Positions 9,060 through 20,195 of a stretch of DNA of 64,000 nucleotides are shown here, piece by piece; position 1 is the first letter of the stretch, and the number at the start of each line of letters is the position of its first letter. The DNA comes from Actinomycetota bacterium (GTDB lineage Bacteria; Actinomycetota; Acidimicrobiia; Acidimicrobiales; Acidimicrobilacustridaceae). Below the pieces are notes generated by a model. It was not told the origin of the DNA, made no database searches, and saw only the letters and a list, made by a program, of their open reading frames with translations. The stretch is from assembly GCA_026393455.1 (NCBI GenBank), contig JAPLAE010000061.1, positions 24,008 through 88,007 on the forward strand, read 5' to 3'. Position numbers and translations under genes: made by a program.

Positions 9060-10817
9060 ATGAGCCCCCAAGAAGCCGAAGAGAACAACACAGGTTCCAA
9101 CGAGGACCTTCGTGAGCAGTTTCGTGTTCTTGAAGAAGAGGTCGCCTCTCTCCGTCGACGCCTCCAAGATGCGCCGAAGCGAGTCCGAACGCTTGAGGAG
9201 CGACTTTTGGAGACGAAAGGTCAGCTCACTCAGGCCGTTGGCCAGAACGAGAAATTGACCTACACGCTGCGAGAGGCCCGTGAGCACATTGCTTCGCTGC
9301 GTGAAGAAGTCGAAAAACTCACGCAGCCTCCGGCTGCCTACGGAACGTTCCTTGGCCAAAACGATGACGGAACTGCCGACGTTTACTCAGGTGGGCGGAA
9401 GGTACGCGTCTCCCTGCACCCAGACATCAACGCTCGGGAACTCATCCGTGGCTCCGAAGTCGTCCTCAATGAATCTCTGAACGTTGTTATGGCCAGATCT
9501 CCAGAGCGAACTGGTGAAGTCGTCACGTTTAAAGAGCTTCTGAGCGATGGCCTGCGGGCGATGGTCGTCGGCCGTGCGGACGAGGAACAGGTCGTTGAAC
9601 TTGGTGCCGACCTACTCGGTGTGAAACTTCGCTCAGGCGATTCGGTCCTGCTCGACGCTCGAGCCTCAATGTTGCTTGAGAAGCTGCCTCGACCCGATGT
9701 CGAAGAACTTGTGCTTGAGGAAGTTCCAGATGTCTCCTATGAAGACGTCGGTGGTCTCGATTCACAAATCGAGCAGATCATGGACGCAGTCGAGCTCCCG
9801 TTTCTTCATCACGAACTTTTTGCCGAACACAAGTTGCCTGCACCAAAAGGGATCCTCCTTTACGGACCTCCCGGATGCGGGAAGACGCTCATCGCGAAGG
9901 CAGTGGCCAACTCACTCGCGAAGAAAGTTGCAGAAGTATCCGGCGACGAACACGCTCGTAGCTACTTCCTGAACATCAAGGGGCCAGAACTCCTCAATAA
10001 GTACGTCGGCGAAACTGAGCGGCAGATACGTCTCGTGTTCGAGCGAGCGCGCGAAAAGAGCGAAGAAGGCTGGCCTGTAATCATTTTCTTTGACGAAATG
10101 GATTCCCTTTTCCGCACGCGTGGAACAGGAATTAGTTCGGATATGGAATCCACAATCGTGCCGCAACTTCTCGCCGAAATCGATGGCGTTGAAACGTTGA
10201 AGAACGTGATTGTCATTGGGGCTTCAAATCGAGAAGACCTGATCGATCCAGCAATCCTTCGTCCCGGTCGACTTGATGTGAAGATCAAAATCGAACGGCC
10301 TGACGAGAATTCAGCGGGTCAGATTTTTGCTCGGTACCTCACGTCTGATCTTCCTCTCGATGCGTCTGAAGTCGACTCCCTCGGCGGTGGAGACCCTGAG
10401 AAGACCGTGCGAGTAATGATCGAACAGACGGTGGCCGAGATGTATCGCGCCGACGAAGCAAATCAGTTCCTTGAAGTCACCTACCAAAATGGCGACAAAG
10501 AAATCATGTACTTCAAAGATTTCTCTTCGGGAGCAATGATCGAAAACATCGTTCGTCGGGCGAAGAAACTCGCAATCAAACGATTCCTTCGCACGAATGA
10601 GCGCGGTATTCGCGTCGACGACATGTTCGAATCGATTCATCAGGAATACAAGGAGCACGAAGATCTCCCGAATACGACGAATCCCGACGACTGGGCGAAA
10701 ATCTCCGGCAAGAAAGGTGAGCGGATTATTTACATCCGAACACTGGTCAAGCATTCTGAATCGGAAACTGGTGGTGGACGGTCAATCGAGCGTGTCGGAA
10801 CCGGTCAATACCTTTGA
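9060..10817 (+). CDS. mpa: Proteasome-forming ATPase ARC/Mpa
   Basis: Coiled coil, OB domains, AAA+ GPPGCGKT, C-terminal GTGQYL proteasome-docking tail. Confidence 0.97.
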   Translation: MSPQEAEENNTGSNEDLREQFRVLEEEVASLRRRLQDAPKRVRTLEERLLETKGQLTQAVGQNEKLTYTLREAREHIASLREEVEKLTQPPAAYGTFLGQNDDGTADVYSGGRKVRVSLHPDINARELIRGSEVVLNESLNVVMARSPERTGEVVTFKELLSDGLRAMVVGRADEEQVVELGADLLGVKLRSGDSVLLDARASMLLEKLPRPDVEELVLEEVPDVSYEDVGGLDSQIEQIMDAVELPFLHHELFAEHKLPAPKGILLYGPPGCGKTLIAKAVANSLAKKVAEVSGDEHARSYFLNIKGPELLNKYVGETERQIRLVFERAREKSEEGWPVIIFFDEMDSLFRTRGTGISSDMESTIVPQLLAEIDGVETLKNVIVIGASNREDLIDPAILRPGRLDVKIKIERPDENSAGQIFARYLTSDLPLDASEVDSLGGGDPEKTVRVMIEQTVAEMYRADEANQFLEVTYQNGDKEIMYFKDFSSGAMIENIVRRAKKLAIKRFLRTNERGIRVDDMFESIHQEYKEHEDLPNTTNPDDWAKISGKKGERIIYIRTLVKHSESETGGGRSIERVGTGQYL

Positions 10818-10855
10818 GTGATTCAACGCGAATGACGAATCGGTAGTATCGGCTC

Positions 10856-12367
10856 GTGGCGATCCGGAAGATCTGCGGCATTGAGACTGAATACGGCATC
10901 GTTCATCGCGGGATCGACGATCCCAATCCAATTACGGCTTCGTCGGTGCTCATCAACTCTTACTTGAGTGAACTCAATCGTTCCGGTGGATCTGCGCTCG
11001 GCGTACCCCAGATCGGATGGGACTTCGAGTTCGAGAGTCCAAGTCGCGACGCCCGAGGAGCCACGCCGATTGATGCGATGCCTCCTGAGATCGAGACGCA
11101 TCTCACGAATGCAGTCCTAACAAATGGTGCTCGCTACTACGTCGATCACGCCCATCCAGAACTCTCGACGCCTGAGTGCGGTGATGCCCTTTCCGTCGTC
11201 ACCTTCGATCGCTCTGCCGAAGTCATTCTCGAGCGCTCAATGCTCGCTGCAGATGCCCTACTTCCCGACGGACAGTCAATTGTCGTCTACAAGAACAACT
11301 CGGACGGCAAGGGAAACTCGTATGGGTGCCACGAGAATTATCTCGTCGATCGCGGCCTTCCTTTTGGTCGGATTGTTGCTGAAGTAACCCCTCACTTCAT
11401 CACTCGGCAGATCTTTTGCGGTGCGGGAAAAGTGGGCAGCGAGATCGGACTCTCTACGGATGAGGTGCCCTTTCAAATCAGCCAACGAGCAGATTTCTTC
11501 GAGGAAGAGGTGGGCCTCGAGACAACGCTCAAACGACCAATCATCAACACGCGCGATGAGCCGCACGCTGACCCTCAGAAGTATCGAAGGCTCCACGTCA
11601 TCATTGGTGACGCCAACATGAGCGAGGTGGCGACCTTCCTCAAGGTCGGCACCACCGCACTCGTATTGGCAATGATCGAAGACGATTGGGTCAACGCCGA
11701 TTTCCGATTCACCTCGCCGATTGCGGCACTTCGGTCCGTTAGTACCGATCTCTCGATGTCAGCAGTTCTGCCACTCGCCAGCGGCGGGTCGATCACGGCC
11801 CTCGAGGTGCAAATGCACCTACTGGAGCGAGCAATCGACTGGACGGATCATCATGGATTCGAGCTTGTTGGAGAGGAAGCGGGACCAGAAATACTCAAGC
11901 GTTGGAGTGAAGCGCTTTCGGCCATCGAAGCCGGGAGCGCTTCACTCGCTTCGACCGTTGATTGGATTGCGAAATACCGACTGATCGATGGCTACCGCGA
12001 GCGACACGGGCTCTCTTGGGGCGACGCACGGTTGCATGCTCTTGATCTGCAGTATCACGATCTCCGCCCAGAAAAGTCCCTGGCTCGTCGGGTCGGCCTA
12101 GAAACAATCTGTTCAACGAGCGGCATCGAACGGGGTATCTCGCATCCACCGGATGACACTCGCGCCTATTTCCGTGGCGCCTGTCTGGCGAAGTTTGGTT
12201 CCGACATTGTTTCCGCGAATTGGGACTCCCTGGTCTTCGACGTCGGAGGGGCCTCGCTCCGGCGAGTGGCCATGATGGAACCGTCCCGTGGGACCGCTGC
12301 CCACGTGGCTAGCGTGATCGAATCAAGCCAAACAGCCGCCGAGTTGCTAGATCAACTTGGCTCGTAG
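10856..12367 (+). CDS. dop: Pup deamidase/depupylase Dop
   Basis: MAIRKICGIETEYGIVHRG; PafA/Dop-type sequence; located immediately before pup. Confidence 0.96.
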   Translation: MAIRKICGIETEYGIVHRGIDDPNPITASSVLINSYLSELNRSGGSALGVPQIGWDFEFESPSRDARGATPIDAMPPEIETHLTNAVLTNGARYYVDHAHPELSTPECGDALSVVTFDRSAEVILERSMLAADALLPDGQSIVVYKNNSDGKGNSYGCHENYLVDRGLPFGRIVAEVTPHFITRQIFCGAGKVGSEIGLSTDEVPFQISQRADFFEEEVGLETTLKRPIINTRDEPHADPQKYRRLHVIIGDANMSEVATFLKVGTTALVLAMIEDDWVNADFRFTSPIAALRSVSTDLSMSAVLPLASGGSITALEVQMHLLERAIDWTDHHGFELVGEEAGPEILKRWSEALSAIEAGSASLASTVDWIAKYRLIDGYRERHGLSWGDARLHALDLQYHDLRPEKSLARRVGLETICSTSGIERGISHPPDDTRAYFRGACLAKFGSDIVSANWDSLVFDVGGASLRRVAMMEPSRGTAAHVASVIESSQTAAELLDQLGS

Positions 12368-12421
12368 AGCGAGCAGTTGCGGTTCGCCAAGGATTGCTCG
12401 CATCGAAAAGAAGGAGGTGCC

Positions 12422-12616
12422 ATGCCTGAACGTGAACAAATCAGACGAACTCCAGCTGAGCGACCCGGGACATCAGTGGATGACGCTCCCCAGAGTTCTG
12501 AATCGGGTGAAAAACTCAAAGCGGAACTCGATGACCTTCTCGACGAAATCGACGAAGTCCTTGAGACAAATGCAGAAGACTTTGTGAGGAGTTTCGTGCA
12601 AAAGGGTGGGCAATAG
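12422..12616 (+). CDS. pup: Prokaryotic ubiquitin-like protein Pup
   Basis: 64 aa, MPEREQIRRTPAERPGTSVDDAPQSSESGEKLKAELDDLLDEIDEVLETNAEDFVRSFVQKGGQ, C-terminal GGQ. Confidence 0.97.
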   Translation: MPEREQIRRTPAERPGTSVDDAPQSSESGEKLKAELDDLLDEIDEVLETNAEDFVRSFVQKGGQ

Positions 12617-12658
12617 TCACTTGGGCTCCGCTGGCCTCGAGCCGGTAGCCTTTCGTCC

Positions 12659-13501
12659 GTGACTATGCCGTTCTTTGCACCTTCTGACGATCCCGGCCCC
12701 GACTTTGCTGCCCTTGCGAAAATCCAAGGGCTCGCTCCGATAGCGCCATTGTCAGCTGTTGACGATCGACTCCGCATTACCCATGCCACAACGGTCGTGG
12801 CCGTTCGGTATGTCGATGGCGTCGTCATGGCCGGTGACCGGCGAGCGACATCAGGCAACATCATCAGTCATCGCGCGATCGAGAAAGTGTTTCCCGCCGA
12901 TCGCCATTCCGGAGTGGCAATAGCGGGTGCGGCTGGTCCAGCAATGGAAATGGTGAAGCTCTTCCAGCTTCAACTTGAGCACTACGAGAAAGTCGAAGGC
13001 TCGCAACTTTCTCTTGAAGGCAAAGCGAATCAGCTCGGTCAAATGGTTCGCAACAACCTGCCCGCAGCGATGCAAGGCCTCGTAGTTGTTCCGATTTTCG
13101 CTGGATTCGATGTACGTCGCGAAACTGGACGACTTTTTCAGTACGACATCACCGGCGGTCGTTACGAAGAATCGAATTTCGCAACGAGCGGTTCCGGGGG
13201 TTCGCTGGCCGGCTCCGTCGTGAAGATGAAATTCCACGAAGGACTCACCCGAGATGAAGCAGTCGATCTCGTCATCACGGCGCTCTTTGAGGCTGCCGAT
13301 GAAGATTCAGCTACCGGGGGCCCCGACATGGTTCGTGGCATTTACCCAGTCGTGGCAACTATCACGCTCGATGGTTTTGAACGGGTCCTCGACGCCGAAA
13401 TAGCCGAACGATTTGTCGGATTGCTCGATGTGCTTGCTTCCCGTGATGGTGGCGGTCGAATTTCTGAAACGGCCACCGAAACTGCAGGGGGTGCGCTATG
13501 A
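12659..13501 (+). CDS. prcB: 20S proteasome beta subunit
   Basis: TTVVAVRYVDGVVMAGDRRAT with Thr1, Asp17, Lys33; SATGGPDMVRGIYP. Confidence 0.97.
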   Translation: MTMPFFAPSDDPGPDFAALAKIQGLAPIAPLSAVDDRLRITHATTVVAVRYVDGVVMAGDRRATSGNIISHRAIEKVFPADRHSGVAIAGAAGPAMEMVKLFQLQLEHYEKVEGSQLSLEGKANQLGQMVRNNLPAAMQGLVVVPIFAGFDVRRETGRLFQYDITGGRYEESNFATSGSGGSLAGSVVKMKFHEGLTRDEAVDLVITALFEAADEDSATGGPDMVRGIYPVVATITLDGFERVLDAEIAERFVGLLDVLASRDGGGRISETATETAGGAL

Positions 13502-14181
13502 GCATGCCGTTCTACGTTGCACCAGAACAGGTCATGAAAGATCGTGCCGACTATGCCCGCAAAGGTATCGCTCGCGGTCGTTCGCTGGTGGCGGTTCAAT
13601 TTGCTGGGGGTATTGCGATCGTCGCCGAGAACCCTTCGACAACGCTTCGCAAAGTTAGTGAGATCTATGACCGTATTGCGTTTGCCGGTGTCGGCAAATA
13701 CAACGAATTCGACCAGCTGCGAATCGCCGGCGTTCGCGCTGCTGATCTCAAAGGATTCTCCTACAGCCGTGAAGACGTCGACGCTCGGAGCCTGGGTAAT
13801 CAATACGCACAGATCCTCGGTCAGGTTTTTACCCATGAGATGAAGCCCATGGAGGTAGAGATTCTCGTTGCCGAAGTTGGTGTTGCGGAACCGGACGACC
13901 AGTTCTTCCACATTCTCTACGACGGCACAGTTATGGACGAGAATCGATTCACCGTCTTAGGCGGCGACGCTGACGCTATTGCCAGTCGTCTTGAGGCGAC
14001 TTGGGCCCCTGGACTTGATCTTCTTTCGGTGCTGGCACTAGCGGTTGCTGCATTGGCGGGACCCGACCGTTCACTCGTTGCTTCCGACCTTGAAGTAGCA
14101 GTTCTTGATCGAGGTGCCCAGCGACGCTCATTCCGCAGGATAGAACGCGCAGAATTGCCAGCCTTCCTTCCCGAAGCTTGA
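13498..14181 (+). CDS. prcA: 20S proteasome alpha subunit
   Basis: MSMPFYVAPEQVMKDRADYARKGIARGRSLVAVQFAGGIAIVAENPS; overlaps prcB by 4 bp. Confidence 0.97.
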   Translation: MSMPFYVAPEQVMKDRADYARKGIARGRSLVAVQFAGGIAIVAENPSTTLRKVSEIYDRIAFAGVGKYNEFDQLRIAGVRAADLKGFSYSREDVDARSLGNQYAQILGQVFTHEMKPMEVEILVAEVGVAEPDDQFFHILYDGTVMDENRFTVLGGDADAIASRLEATWAPGLDLLSVLALAVAALAGPDRSLVASDLEVAVLDRGAQRRSFRRIERAELPAFLPEA

Positions 14182-14229
14182 TTTTTGGCTGAGCACACTC
14201 GCCGGGAGCTTCGCCGGTAGCGTGCCGAT

Positions 14230-15588
14230 ATGGAGCGTCGAATCTTCGGACTCGAGAACGAGTATGGGGTTACATGCACGTTGCGCGGGCAACGTCGTCT
14301 GAGCCCAGACGAGGTTGCGAGATATCTCTTCCGCCGTGTCGTCTCGTGGGGCAGGAGCTCAAATGTCTTCCTGCAAAATGGTGCTCGTCTCTATCTCGAT
14401 GTTGGATCGCACCCTGAATACGCAACTCCCGAATGTGACTCGATTCACGATGTCGTTGTTCATGACAAAGCGGGGGAGAGGATCCTCGAGCAGCTCTTGA
14501 CGTCAGCCGAGAAACGCCTCGCCGACGAGGGCATCAATGGCGATATCTACCTCTTCAAGAACAACACTGATTCAGCGGGCAATTCCTATGGCTGTCACGA
14601 AAACTATCTGACAGGCCGGACCGAGGAACTCGCGCATTACACAAACGCATTGATTCCGTTTTTGGTAACGAGGCAAATCTATGCCGGAGCAGGCAAGGTT
14701 CTTCAGACCGCTCGCGGAGCGATGTTCTGCATCTCACAGCGAGCGGAACACATATGGGAAGGCACATCGTCGGCCACGACGCGCAGCCGCCCCATTATCA
14801 ACACGCGAGATGAGCCCCACGCTGATGCCGAGAAATATCGGCGCCTTCATGTGATCGTCGGTGATTCCAATATGAGTGAGTACGCAACGTTCCTCAAAGT
14901 AGGCACGACGGCGATTCTCCTTCGGATGCTGGAAGAGCCCAATGTGATCATGCGGGATATGACACTCGAGAACCCGATCCGGGCAATTCGAGAAATCAGT
15001 CACGACATGACGTGCACCCGAAAGGTTCGTCTCGCAAATGGGCGAGAGGCCACTGCGCTTGAGATCCAAAGCGAGTACCTCACACGAGCTCTGCGCTATG
15101 CCGAGCGACGCGATCTCTCTCCACTCGAGAAGCAAGCACTCGGGATGTGGGAAAAATCCCTCACGACGATCGAAAAAGATCCACTTGGCCAGGACCGAGA
15201 AGCCGACTGGGTGATCAAATACAAACTGATCGAAGCGTTCCGCGAACGACATTCTCTTGAGCTCACTGATCCGAGGGTGTCGCTCCTTGACCTCCAGTAT
15301 CACGACATCAGTCGCAAAAGAGGTGTTTTCTACCGCATGCAAGATCGTGGACTTGTTGAGCGCATTTGTGGTGATGCCGAAATTGAAGAGGCCATTGAAA
15401 CGCCACCGCAGACAACGCGGGCAAGATTGCGCGGGGAGTTCATCAAGAAGGCGAAAGAACGAAAGCGCGATTACACCGTCGATTGGGTGCATTTGAAGTT
15501 AAATGACCAAGCACAACGTACGGTTCTTTGTAAGGACCCGTTCCGGTCACACGACGAGCGCGTCGAAAAACTGATCGCATCCTTGTGA
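14230..15588 (+). CDS. pafA: Pup-protein ligase PafA
   Basis: [69 protein letters not shown]. Confidence 0.97.
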   Translation: MERRIFGLENEYGVTCTLRGQRRLSPDEVARYLFRRVVSWGRSSNVFLQNGARLYLDVGSHPEYATPECDSIHDVVVHDKAGERILEQLLTSAEKRLADEGINGDIYLFKNNTDSAGNSYGCHENYLTGRTEELAHYTNALIPFLVTRQIYAGAGKVLQTARGAMFCISQRAEHIWEGTSSATTRSRPIINTRDEPHADAEKYRRLHVIVGDSNMSEYATFLKVGTTAILLRMLEEPNVIMRDMTLENPIRAIREISHDMTCTRKVRLANGREATALEIQSEYLTRALRYAERRDLSPLEKQALGMWEKSLTTIEKDPLGQDREADWVIKYKLIEAFRERHSLELTDPRVSLLDLQYHDISRKRGVFYRMQDRGLVERICGDAEIEEAIETPPQTTRARLRGEFIKKAKERKRDYTVDWVHLKLNDQAQRTVLCKDPFRSHDERVEKLIASL

Positions 15589-15620
15589 CCCCTTCTGCAA
15601 ATCATTTTGATGGATAACTC

Positions 15621-16598
15621 ATGACTCCGACTGATAAATCAGCAGAAAAGTTTGAACGACAGATGAATCTGCTCGCTGCTCTCAGCGATACGACTCAGGG
15701 CATCCGAGCCGCCGATATCCAACAGCGAGTTCCTGGGTATAACCCGGATCACGATTCCTTCCGCAGAACTTTCGAGCGAGACAAGAAGGACTTACTCAGT
15801 CTCGGCGTACCGATTGAAGTGGTTGTTGGCGCGACCGCAGACCTCACGGCGTATCGCGTCGATAAGTCGAAATACGAACTTCCCGATCCCGGTCTGGAAA
15901 GCGATGAGCTCGCAGCGTTGCATCTCGCTCTCGAGACAGTTGCTGTTGGTTCCTCGCAATCGGATATGGCGAGAGCAATGTGGCGGCTAGGCGGAGTAGT
16001 CGATGCCGCAACGAGTGATTCTCTCGGCGTACCAATCGGCGAGCTGACCGAGATACCCAGCGACCCTGCACTTGTTCCACTCTTTCGAGCGGTAACAGAA
16101 GGGCGGACCGCCACCTTTTTGTACGAGACCAGCGCCGGGGTTTCGGAACGGAGTGTGGAACCTTGGCACCTCGATTTTAAGCGAGGTCGATGGACCCTTT
16201 CGGCATTCGATAGTGCCCGCGAGGACCAACGGAACTTCCGTCTCGACCGGATACGAGGAGATGTCGCGGTTGGTGACGTTGCCAGTCAGGCCCATCCGTC
16301 GCCGTCGACATTGGTCGAACAATCTGATCCTTGGGAGTTCGGGGATAATGAACCAGTCTTGGTGAGCGTGAGGTTCGACTCTGAGGTTGCACTCTTCGCT
16401 GGGGAATCGTTGAGTTCATGCACGTCGACTCCAGATGGCGACGGATCCGTTGTTTTCGAAGTGCCTGTCACAAATTGGCCAGCGTTCCGCTCTTTTGTGC
16501 TCAGTTTCCTTGATCATGCCGAAGTCCTGGAACCGCCTGAGTGTCGAGCGGCGATGAGCGACTGGCTTCTGGCAATCGCGGGTGATCCCAATGGCTGA
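15621..16598 (+). CDS. pafB: WYL-domain transcriptional regulator PafB-like
   Basis: N-terminal HTH plus WYL core (WHLDFKRGRWTLSAFDSAREDQRNFRLDRI); downstream of pafA. Confidence 0.88.
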   Translation: MTPTDKSAEKFERQMNLLAALSDTTQGIRAADIQQRVPGYNPDHDSFRRTFERDKKDLLSLGVPIEVVVGATADLTAYRVDKSKYELPDPGLESDELAALHLALETVAVGSSQSDMARAMWRLGGVVDAATSDSLGVPIGELTEIPSDPALVPLFRAVTEGRTATFLYETSAGVSERSVEPWHLDFKRGRWTLSAFDSAREDQRNFRLDRIRGDVAVGDVASQAHPSPSTLVEQSDPWEFGDNEPVLVSVRFDSEVALFAGESLSSCTSTPDGDGSVVFEVPVTNWPAFRSFVLSFLDHAEVLEPPECRAAMSDWLLAIAGDPNG

Positions 16599-17541
16599 CC
16601 TCACTGCAGCAGAGAGGCTTGACCGAACCTTGGCGATTGTCCCATGGGTAGCGAATCAACCGAATGGAACAGCAACGTTCGACGAAATCGTGGACCGATT
16701 CAACATTGGTGCCGACGACCTGCGTGATTGCCTTGTCATCACATCGATGGTGGGTGTGCACCCGTACACGCCCGACGTACTTATCAATGCGATTATTGAC
16801 GCCGATACCGTCACGATCGAACTTCCAGATTATTTCCGTCGACCATTGCGCTTGACTTCTGAACAGACATTCGCGCTACTCACATCAGCGAAGGCCCTGC
16901 TCTCAGTCCCCGGCGCCGACGAACACAGCGCCCTTGCTCGTGGGCTAGCGAAAGTTTTGCATGCCCTAGGAGAGGCTTCTGAGACTGCGGTCGAGATCGA
17001 AATCGATACAGCGTCAGACGCAATCACCGAGCAACTGCGCTTCGCAGTCGATTCCAAATGTTCCGTGATGATCACCTATTACAGCTACGGGCGTGACAAC
17101 ACCGGATCAAGAATTGTAGATCCGTGGTCGATTCATTCCGAAGGCGGACTCTGGTACCTGCAGGGTTGGTGCCATCAGAGTAACGCTGAGCGAATTTTCC
17201 GAATCGATCGGATACGCGAAGTAACTCACACCGACCAAGCATTCGTTGTTCCTGATCCCATTCCAGAGTTCCGACTCTTCGACAGTGCGGACGCACAAGG
17301 GCGAGTGACGCTCCGGCTAAACGCCGCGACAAAGTGGGTTCTCGAGTACTACCCGACCGAATCGGTCACTCCAGAAGCAAACGGCGCGTTCTCTGTTGAA
17401 CTCGCCATCGGTTCTGTCGCCTGGCTTGAGCGACTGCTTCTCCGTCTCGGCCCCGACGTCGCCATGCTCGACGCATCAGAGGGTCTCGAATCGGTCGGTG
17501 CTCTAGCAGCCCGGAGGTTGCTCGCCATCTACAGTGACTAG
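16582..17541 (+). CDS. pafC: WYL-domain transcriptional regulator PafC-like
   Basis: DPWSIHSEGGLWYLQGWCHQSNAERIFRIDRI; overlaps pafB end. Confidence 0.88.
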   Translation: MIPMADLTAAERLDRTLAIVPWVANQPNGTATFDEIVDRFNIGADDLRDCLVITSMVGVHPYTPDVLINAIIDADTVTIELPDYFRRPLRLTSEQTFALLTSAKALLSVPGADEHSALARGLAKVLHALGEASETAVEIEIDTASDAITEQLRFAVDSKCSVMITYYSYGRDNTGSRIVDPWSIHSEGGLWYLQGWCHQSNAERIFRIDRIREVTHTDQAFVVPDPIPEFRLFDSADAQGRVTLRLNAATKWVLEYYPTESVTPEANGAFSVELAIGSVAWLERLLLRLGPDVAMLDASEGLESVGALAARRLLAIYSD

Positions 17542-17595
17542 TCTGACGGCTCGGCCAGAACGAACAGGCCCCGTTTCCGATCCGAAAGCCGCCTT

Positions 17596-18225
17596 GTGAC
17601 AAGCCCTGCAGCCAATCCCGTGGCTTCGCCTCGTATCTCTCGTTCCCGCCGACGAATTCTTGAGAAGTGGTTCGGTTCTCGAGGCGCTGGCATCATCGAG
17701 TGGTTGATCGTAATTGTCGGAGCTGTTCTGCTCGCGCTTGTTGTGAAGCTCTTTCTGCTGCAGGCGTTCTACATTCCGTCACTTTCGATGTACCCGACAC
17801 TGCATGTCGGTGATCGTGTTCTGGTGAACAAACTCAGCTATCACCTTCACGACGTCAACCGTGGAGACGTCATCGTTTTCGAACGACCAGCGTCAGAAAC
17901 CTCAAGCACAATCCCGGACCTGATCAAACGAGTCGTCGCTCTTTCTGGGGAATCTGTTGTGATCAAGGACGGTGCAGTCTTTATCGATGGAACCCGACTC
18001 GATGAGCGCTACCTCCCGGATGGCACTGTGACCAGCACAGCCAATGCTCCGAACAAGTGCACAGAACAGGCCCCCTGCGTCATCCCCAATGGACAAGTTT
18101 GGGTGATGGGGGATAATCGCGGCGACTCTAAAGACAGTCGCTACTTCGGCTCCATCGAAAAATCTTCGATTGTTGGACGAGCGTTCATAACAGTGTGGCC
18201 GCTGAGCCGCTTCGGACTGCTCTAG
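17596..18225 (+). CDS. lepB: Signal peptidase I
   Basis: QAFYIPSLSMYPTLHVGDRVLVNKL, RGDVIVFERP, VMGDNRGDSKDSRYFG. Confidence 0.95.
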   Translation: MTSPAANPVASPRISRSRRRILEKWFGSRGAGIIEWLIVIVGAVLLALVVKLFLLQAFYIPSLSMYPTLHVGDRVLVNKLSYHLHDVNRGDVIVFERPASETSSTIPDLIKRVVALSGESVVIKDGAVFIDGTRLDERYLPDGTVTSTANAPNKCTEQAPCVIPNGQVWVMGDNRGDSKDSRYFGSIEKSSIVGRAFITVWPLSRFGLL

Positions 18226-18268
18226 AACACTGACAACAATCGCGTTTTACTCACCACATGCATTTTTC

Positions 18269-18994
18269 TCAGGAAGATTTATTGGCGAGCGCGTTCATCA
18301 TGACGTCAACGTGATCGCTATAGACCCCGTCTATCCCAGCATCGATGAGTGCATCGAGAATCCGTTGGAATTGCGCATCCCACCCAAAGGCGAGGAGTTC
18401 GAAGCGGTGCACCATCGCTATGAGACCACCAGTCCAATCCGAGTGGTGGAGGTTCAACACATCCACCCCCATCTCCGCGCTGCGGGCGATATGGAGTTCA
18501 GGACTGCCTTCAAACTGAGCGGCTCGTGTTGACTCAACGAGATTGACGTCCGGCGAAAGAGTCCTCCAACCGCAAAGAAGATCGCGCGATGGATGACAAA
18601 GCCAAAGTTGTGATTCAGCGCTTACATCTCGAGCGCAAGCGATCACCTCTGCAGCAGCTACGGGATCTTTGATATCGAGTGAAAACTCAACCGTGGCGCC
18701 CACCAGTTCGTAGAAACTGCGGAGCGTCGGAATGTGCGCAGGAAGTTCCGAAGAGTGAACCTCAGCGATTGGCCGCCGCCTGGGTCGTCTCCCGACGACA
18801 CCGTCGTGGTCAAGAACAGCAACCCCATCGGATGTCATCCAGACGTCGCTCTCGATCCCTGTTGCCCCCAGGCGCACAGCGAGCTCGAACGCCTCCATCG
18901 TGTTCTCAGGCGCATTGGCCCTCGCTCCACGATGGGCGAAGCCGATGGGTGGCCGAAGCGATGGAAGACGAGTCACTGCTACAGACTGCCTCAT
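18269..18994 (-). CDS. Glycerophosphodiester phosphodiesterase
   Basis: GFAHRGARANAPENTMEAFELAVRLGATGIESDVWMTSDGVAVLDHDGVV. Confidence 0.92.
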   Translation of the reverse strand: MRQSVAVTRLPSLRPPIGFAHRGARANAPENTMEAFELAVRLGATGIESDVWMTSDGVAVLDHDGVVGRRPRRRPIAEVHSSELPAHIPTLRSFYELVGATVEFSLDIKDPVAAAEVIACARDVSAESQLWLCHPSRDLLCGWRTLSPDVNLVESTRAAQFEGSPELHIARSAEMGVDVLNLHHSDWTGGLIAMVHRFELLAFGWDAQFQRILDALIDAGIDGVYSDHVDVMMNALANKSS

Positions 18995-19062
18995 CGGAAG
19001 CTAGTGACGGCAACACGAGCGTTGCGGTCTCATGGTCGAAGTGCAGGGGTACGATGCGGTCC

Positions 19063-19398
19063 ATGTTTAATGTCGGCGGCGGTGAGGTCATTGTGATTCT
19101 CCTGCTGGCGTTGTTGCTGCTCGGACCTGAGAAGTTGCCGGACACGGCTCGAAAAGTGGGGAAGTTCCTCGCTGAAGTCCGACGGGTGACCTCAGGGTTC
19201 GAAGAAGAAGTTCGTTCCGCAATGGATATCGGCGAAGCCCGAACCGTGGATTCCGCCCTCGACCGCACGACCGACGGACCTCGCCTGGTCGCCCCCGTCG
19301 ATCCCATTTCGGCAATGGACCCTTCGGCTGCGCCAACCCCGTTCATCGGAGACTTGTCCTCTGCTGACCCTGCTGACAACGGATCCGGGACACACTGA
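19063..19398 (+). CDS. Twin-arginine translocase TatA/TatB family
   Basis: MFNVGGGEVIVILLLALLLLGPEKLPDTARKVGKFLAEVRRVTSGFEEEVRS; in frame inside the longer ORF 18679..19398. Confidence 0.9.
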   Translation: MFNVGGGEVIVILLLALLLLGPEKLPDTARKVGKFLAEVRRVTSGFEEEVRSAMDIGEARTVDSALDRTTDGPRLVAPVDPISAMDPSAAPTPFIGDLSSADPADNGSGTH

Positions 19399-19406
19399 GA
19401 CCAGCG

Positions 19407-20195
19407 ATGACGACAGAAACGAAACCTCCGTCTTCGGGTCATATGACGTTGTGGGAACACCTTGCAGAGTTACGGACCCGACTCTTCCGAATAGCGATTG
19501 CCGTCGCAGTTGGTGCGCTTCTCGGCTGGTTCCTCTATCCCTACGTATTGGCGATCCTCAAACACCCCTTCAACGAGGTGCAGCCGGGCCAGCCATTCAT
19601 CGCGACTGAACCACTGCAAGCCTTCGGATTGCGACTCAAGATGTCTGGCTATATCGGTATTGCCGTCGCAATGCCGATCATCGTTTGGCAGATATGGCGA
19701 TTCGTAACGCCTGGTCTCTATCCGCACGAGAAAAAGTACGCGGTTCCATTCACCTTGAGCGCTGTAATTCTCTTTCTAGGCGGAGCGACGTTGGCTTTCT
19801 ACGTCCTCAATCCAACGCTTCAGTTCCTAACCACTATCGGCGGTTCACAAATCGAGCCCTTTTATACCGCCGACAGTTATGTGACATTGATCGTCTGGAT
19901 GATGCTGGCGTTCGGCGTTGGCTTCGAGTTCCCGGTTTTGCTCGTTGCTTTGCAAATGATCGGTGTCATCTCGCCGAAGCAATTGCTTCGATGGTGGCGT
20001 CAAGCCATTGTCGTGATTGCAGTAATCGCCGCAGTAATCACCCCCAGTGGCGACCCAATCTCGATGATCGCGCTCGCGCTCCCGATGCTCGTTCTTTATG
20101 CTCTTTCGGTAGCCGTCGGAGCGATCATCCTTGCCCTGAGGCATCGAGCGAAACGGAAGGCTGCCTCGGACACCGTTGACGCCGCCGCCGATTGA
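19407..20195 (+). CDS. tatC: Twin-arginine translocase subunit TatC
   Basis: MTLWEHLAELRTRLFRIAIAVAVGALLGW; six TM; FGVGFEFPVLLVALQ. Confidence 0.95.
   Translation: MTTETKPPSSGHMTLWEHLAELRTRLFRIAIAVAVGALLGWFLYPYVLAILKHPFNEVQPGQPFIATEPLQAFGLRLKMSGYIGIAVAMPIIVWQIWRFVTPGLYPHEKKYAVPFTLSAVILFLGGATLAFYVLNPTLQFLTTIGGSQIEPFYTADSYVTLIVWMMLAFGVGFEFPVLLVALQMIGVISPKQLLRWWRQAIVVIAVIAAVITPSGDPISMIALALPMLVLYALSVAVGAIILALRHRAKRKAASDTVDAAAD

Noticed and set aside
14734-15492. 252-aa minus-strand ORF antisense to pafA
   Set aside because: Fully inside an unambiguous pafA; arises from codon bias on the complementary frame; no recognisable domain.
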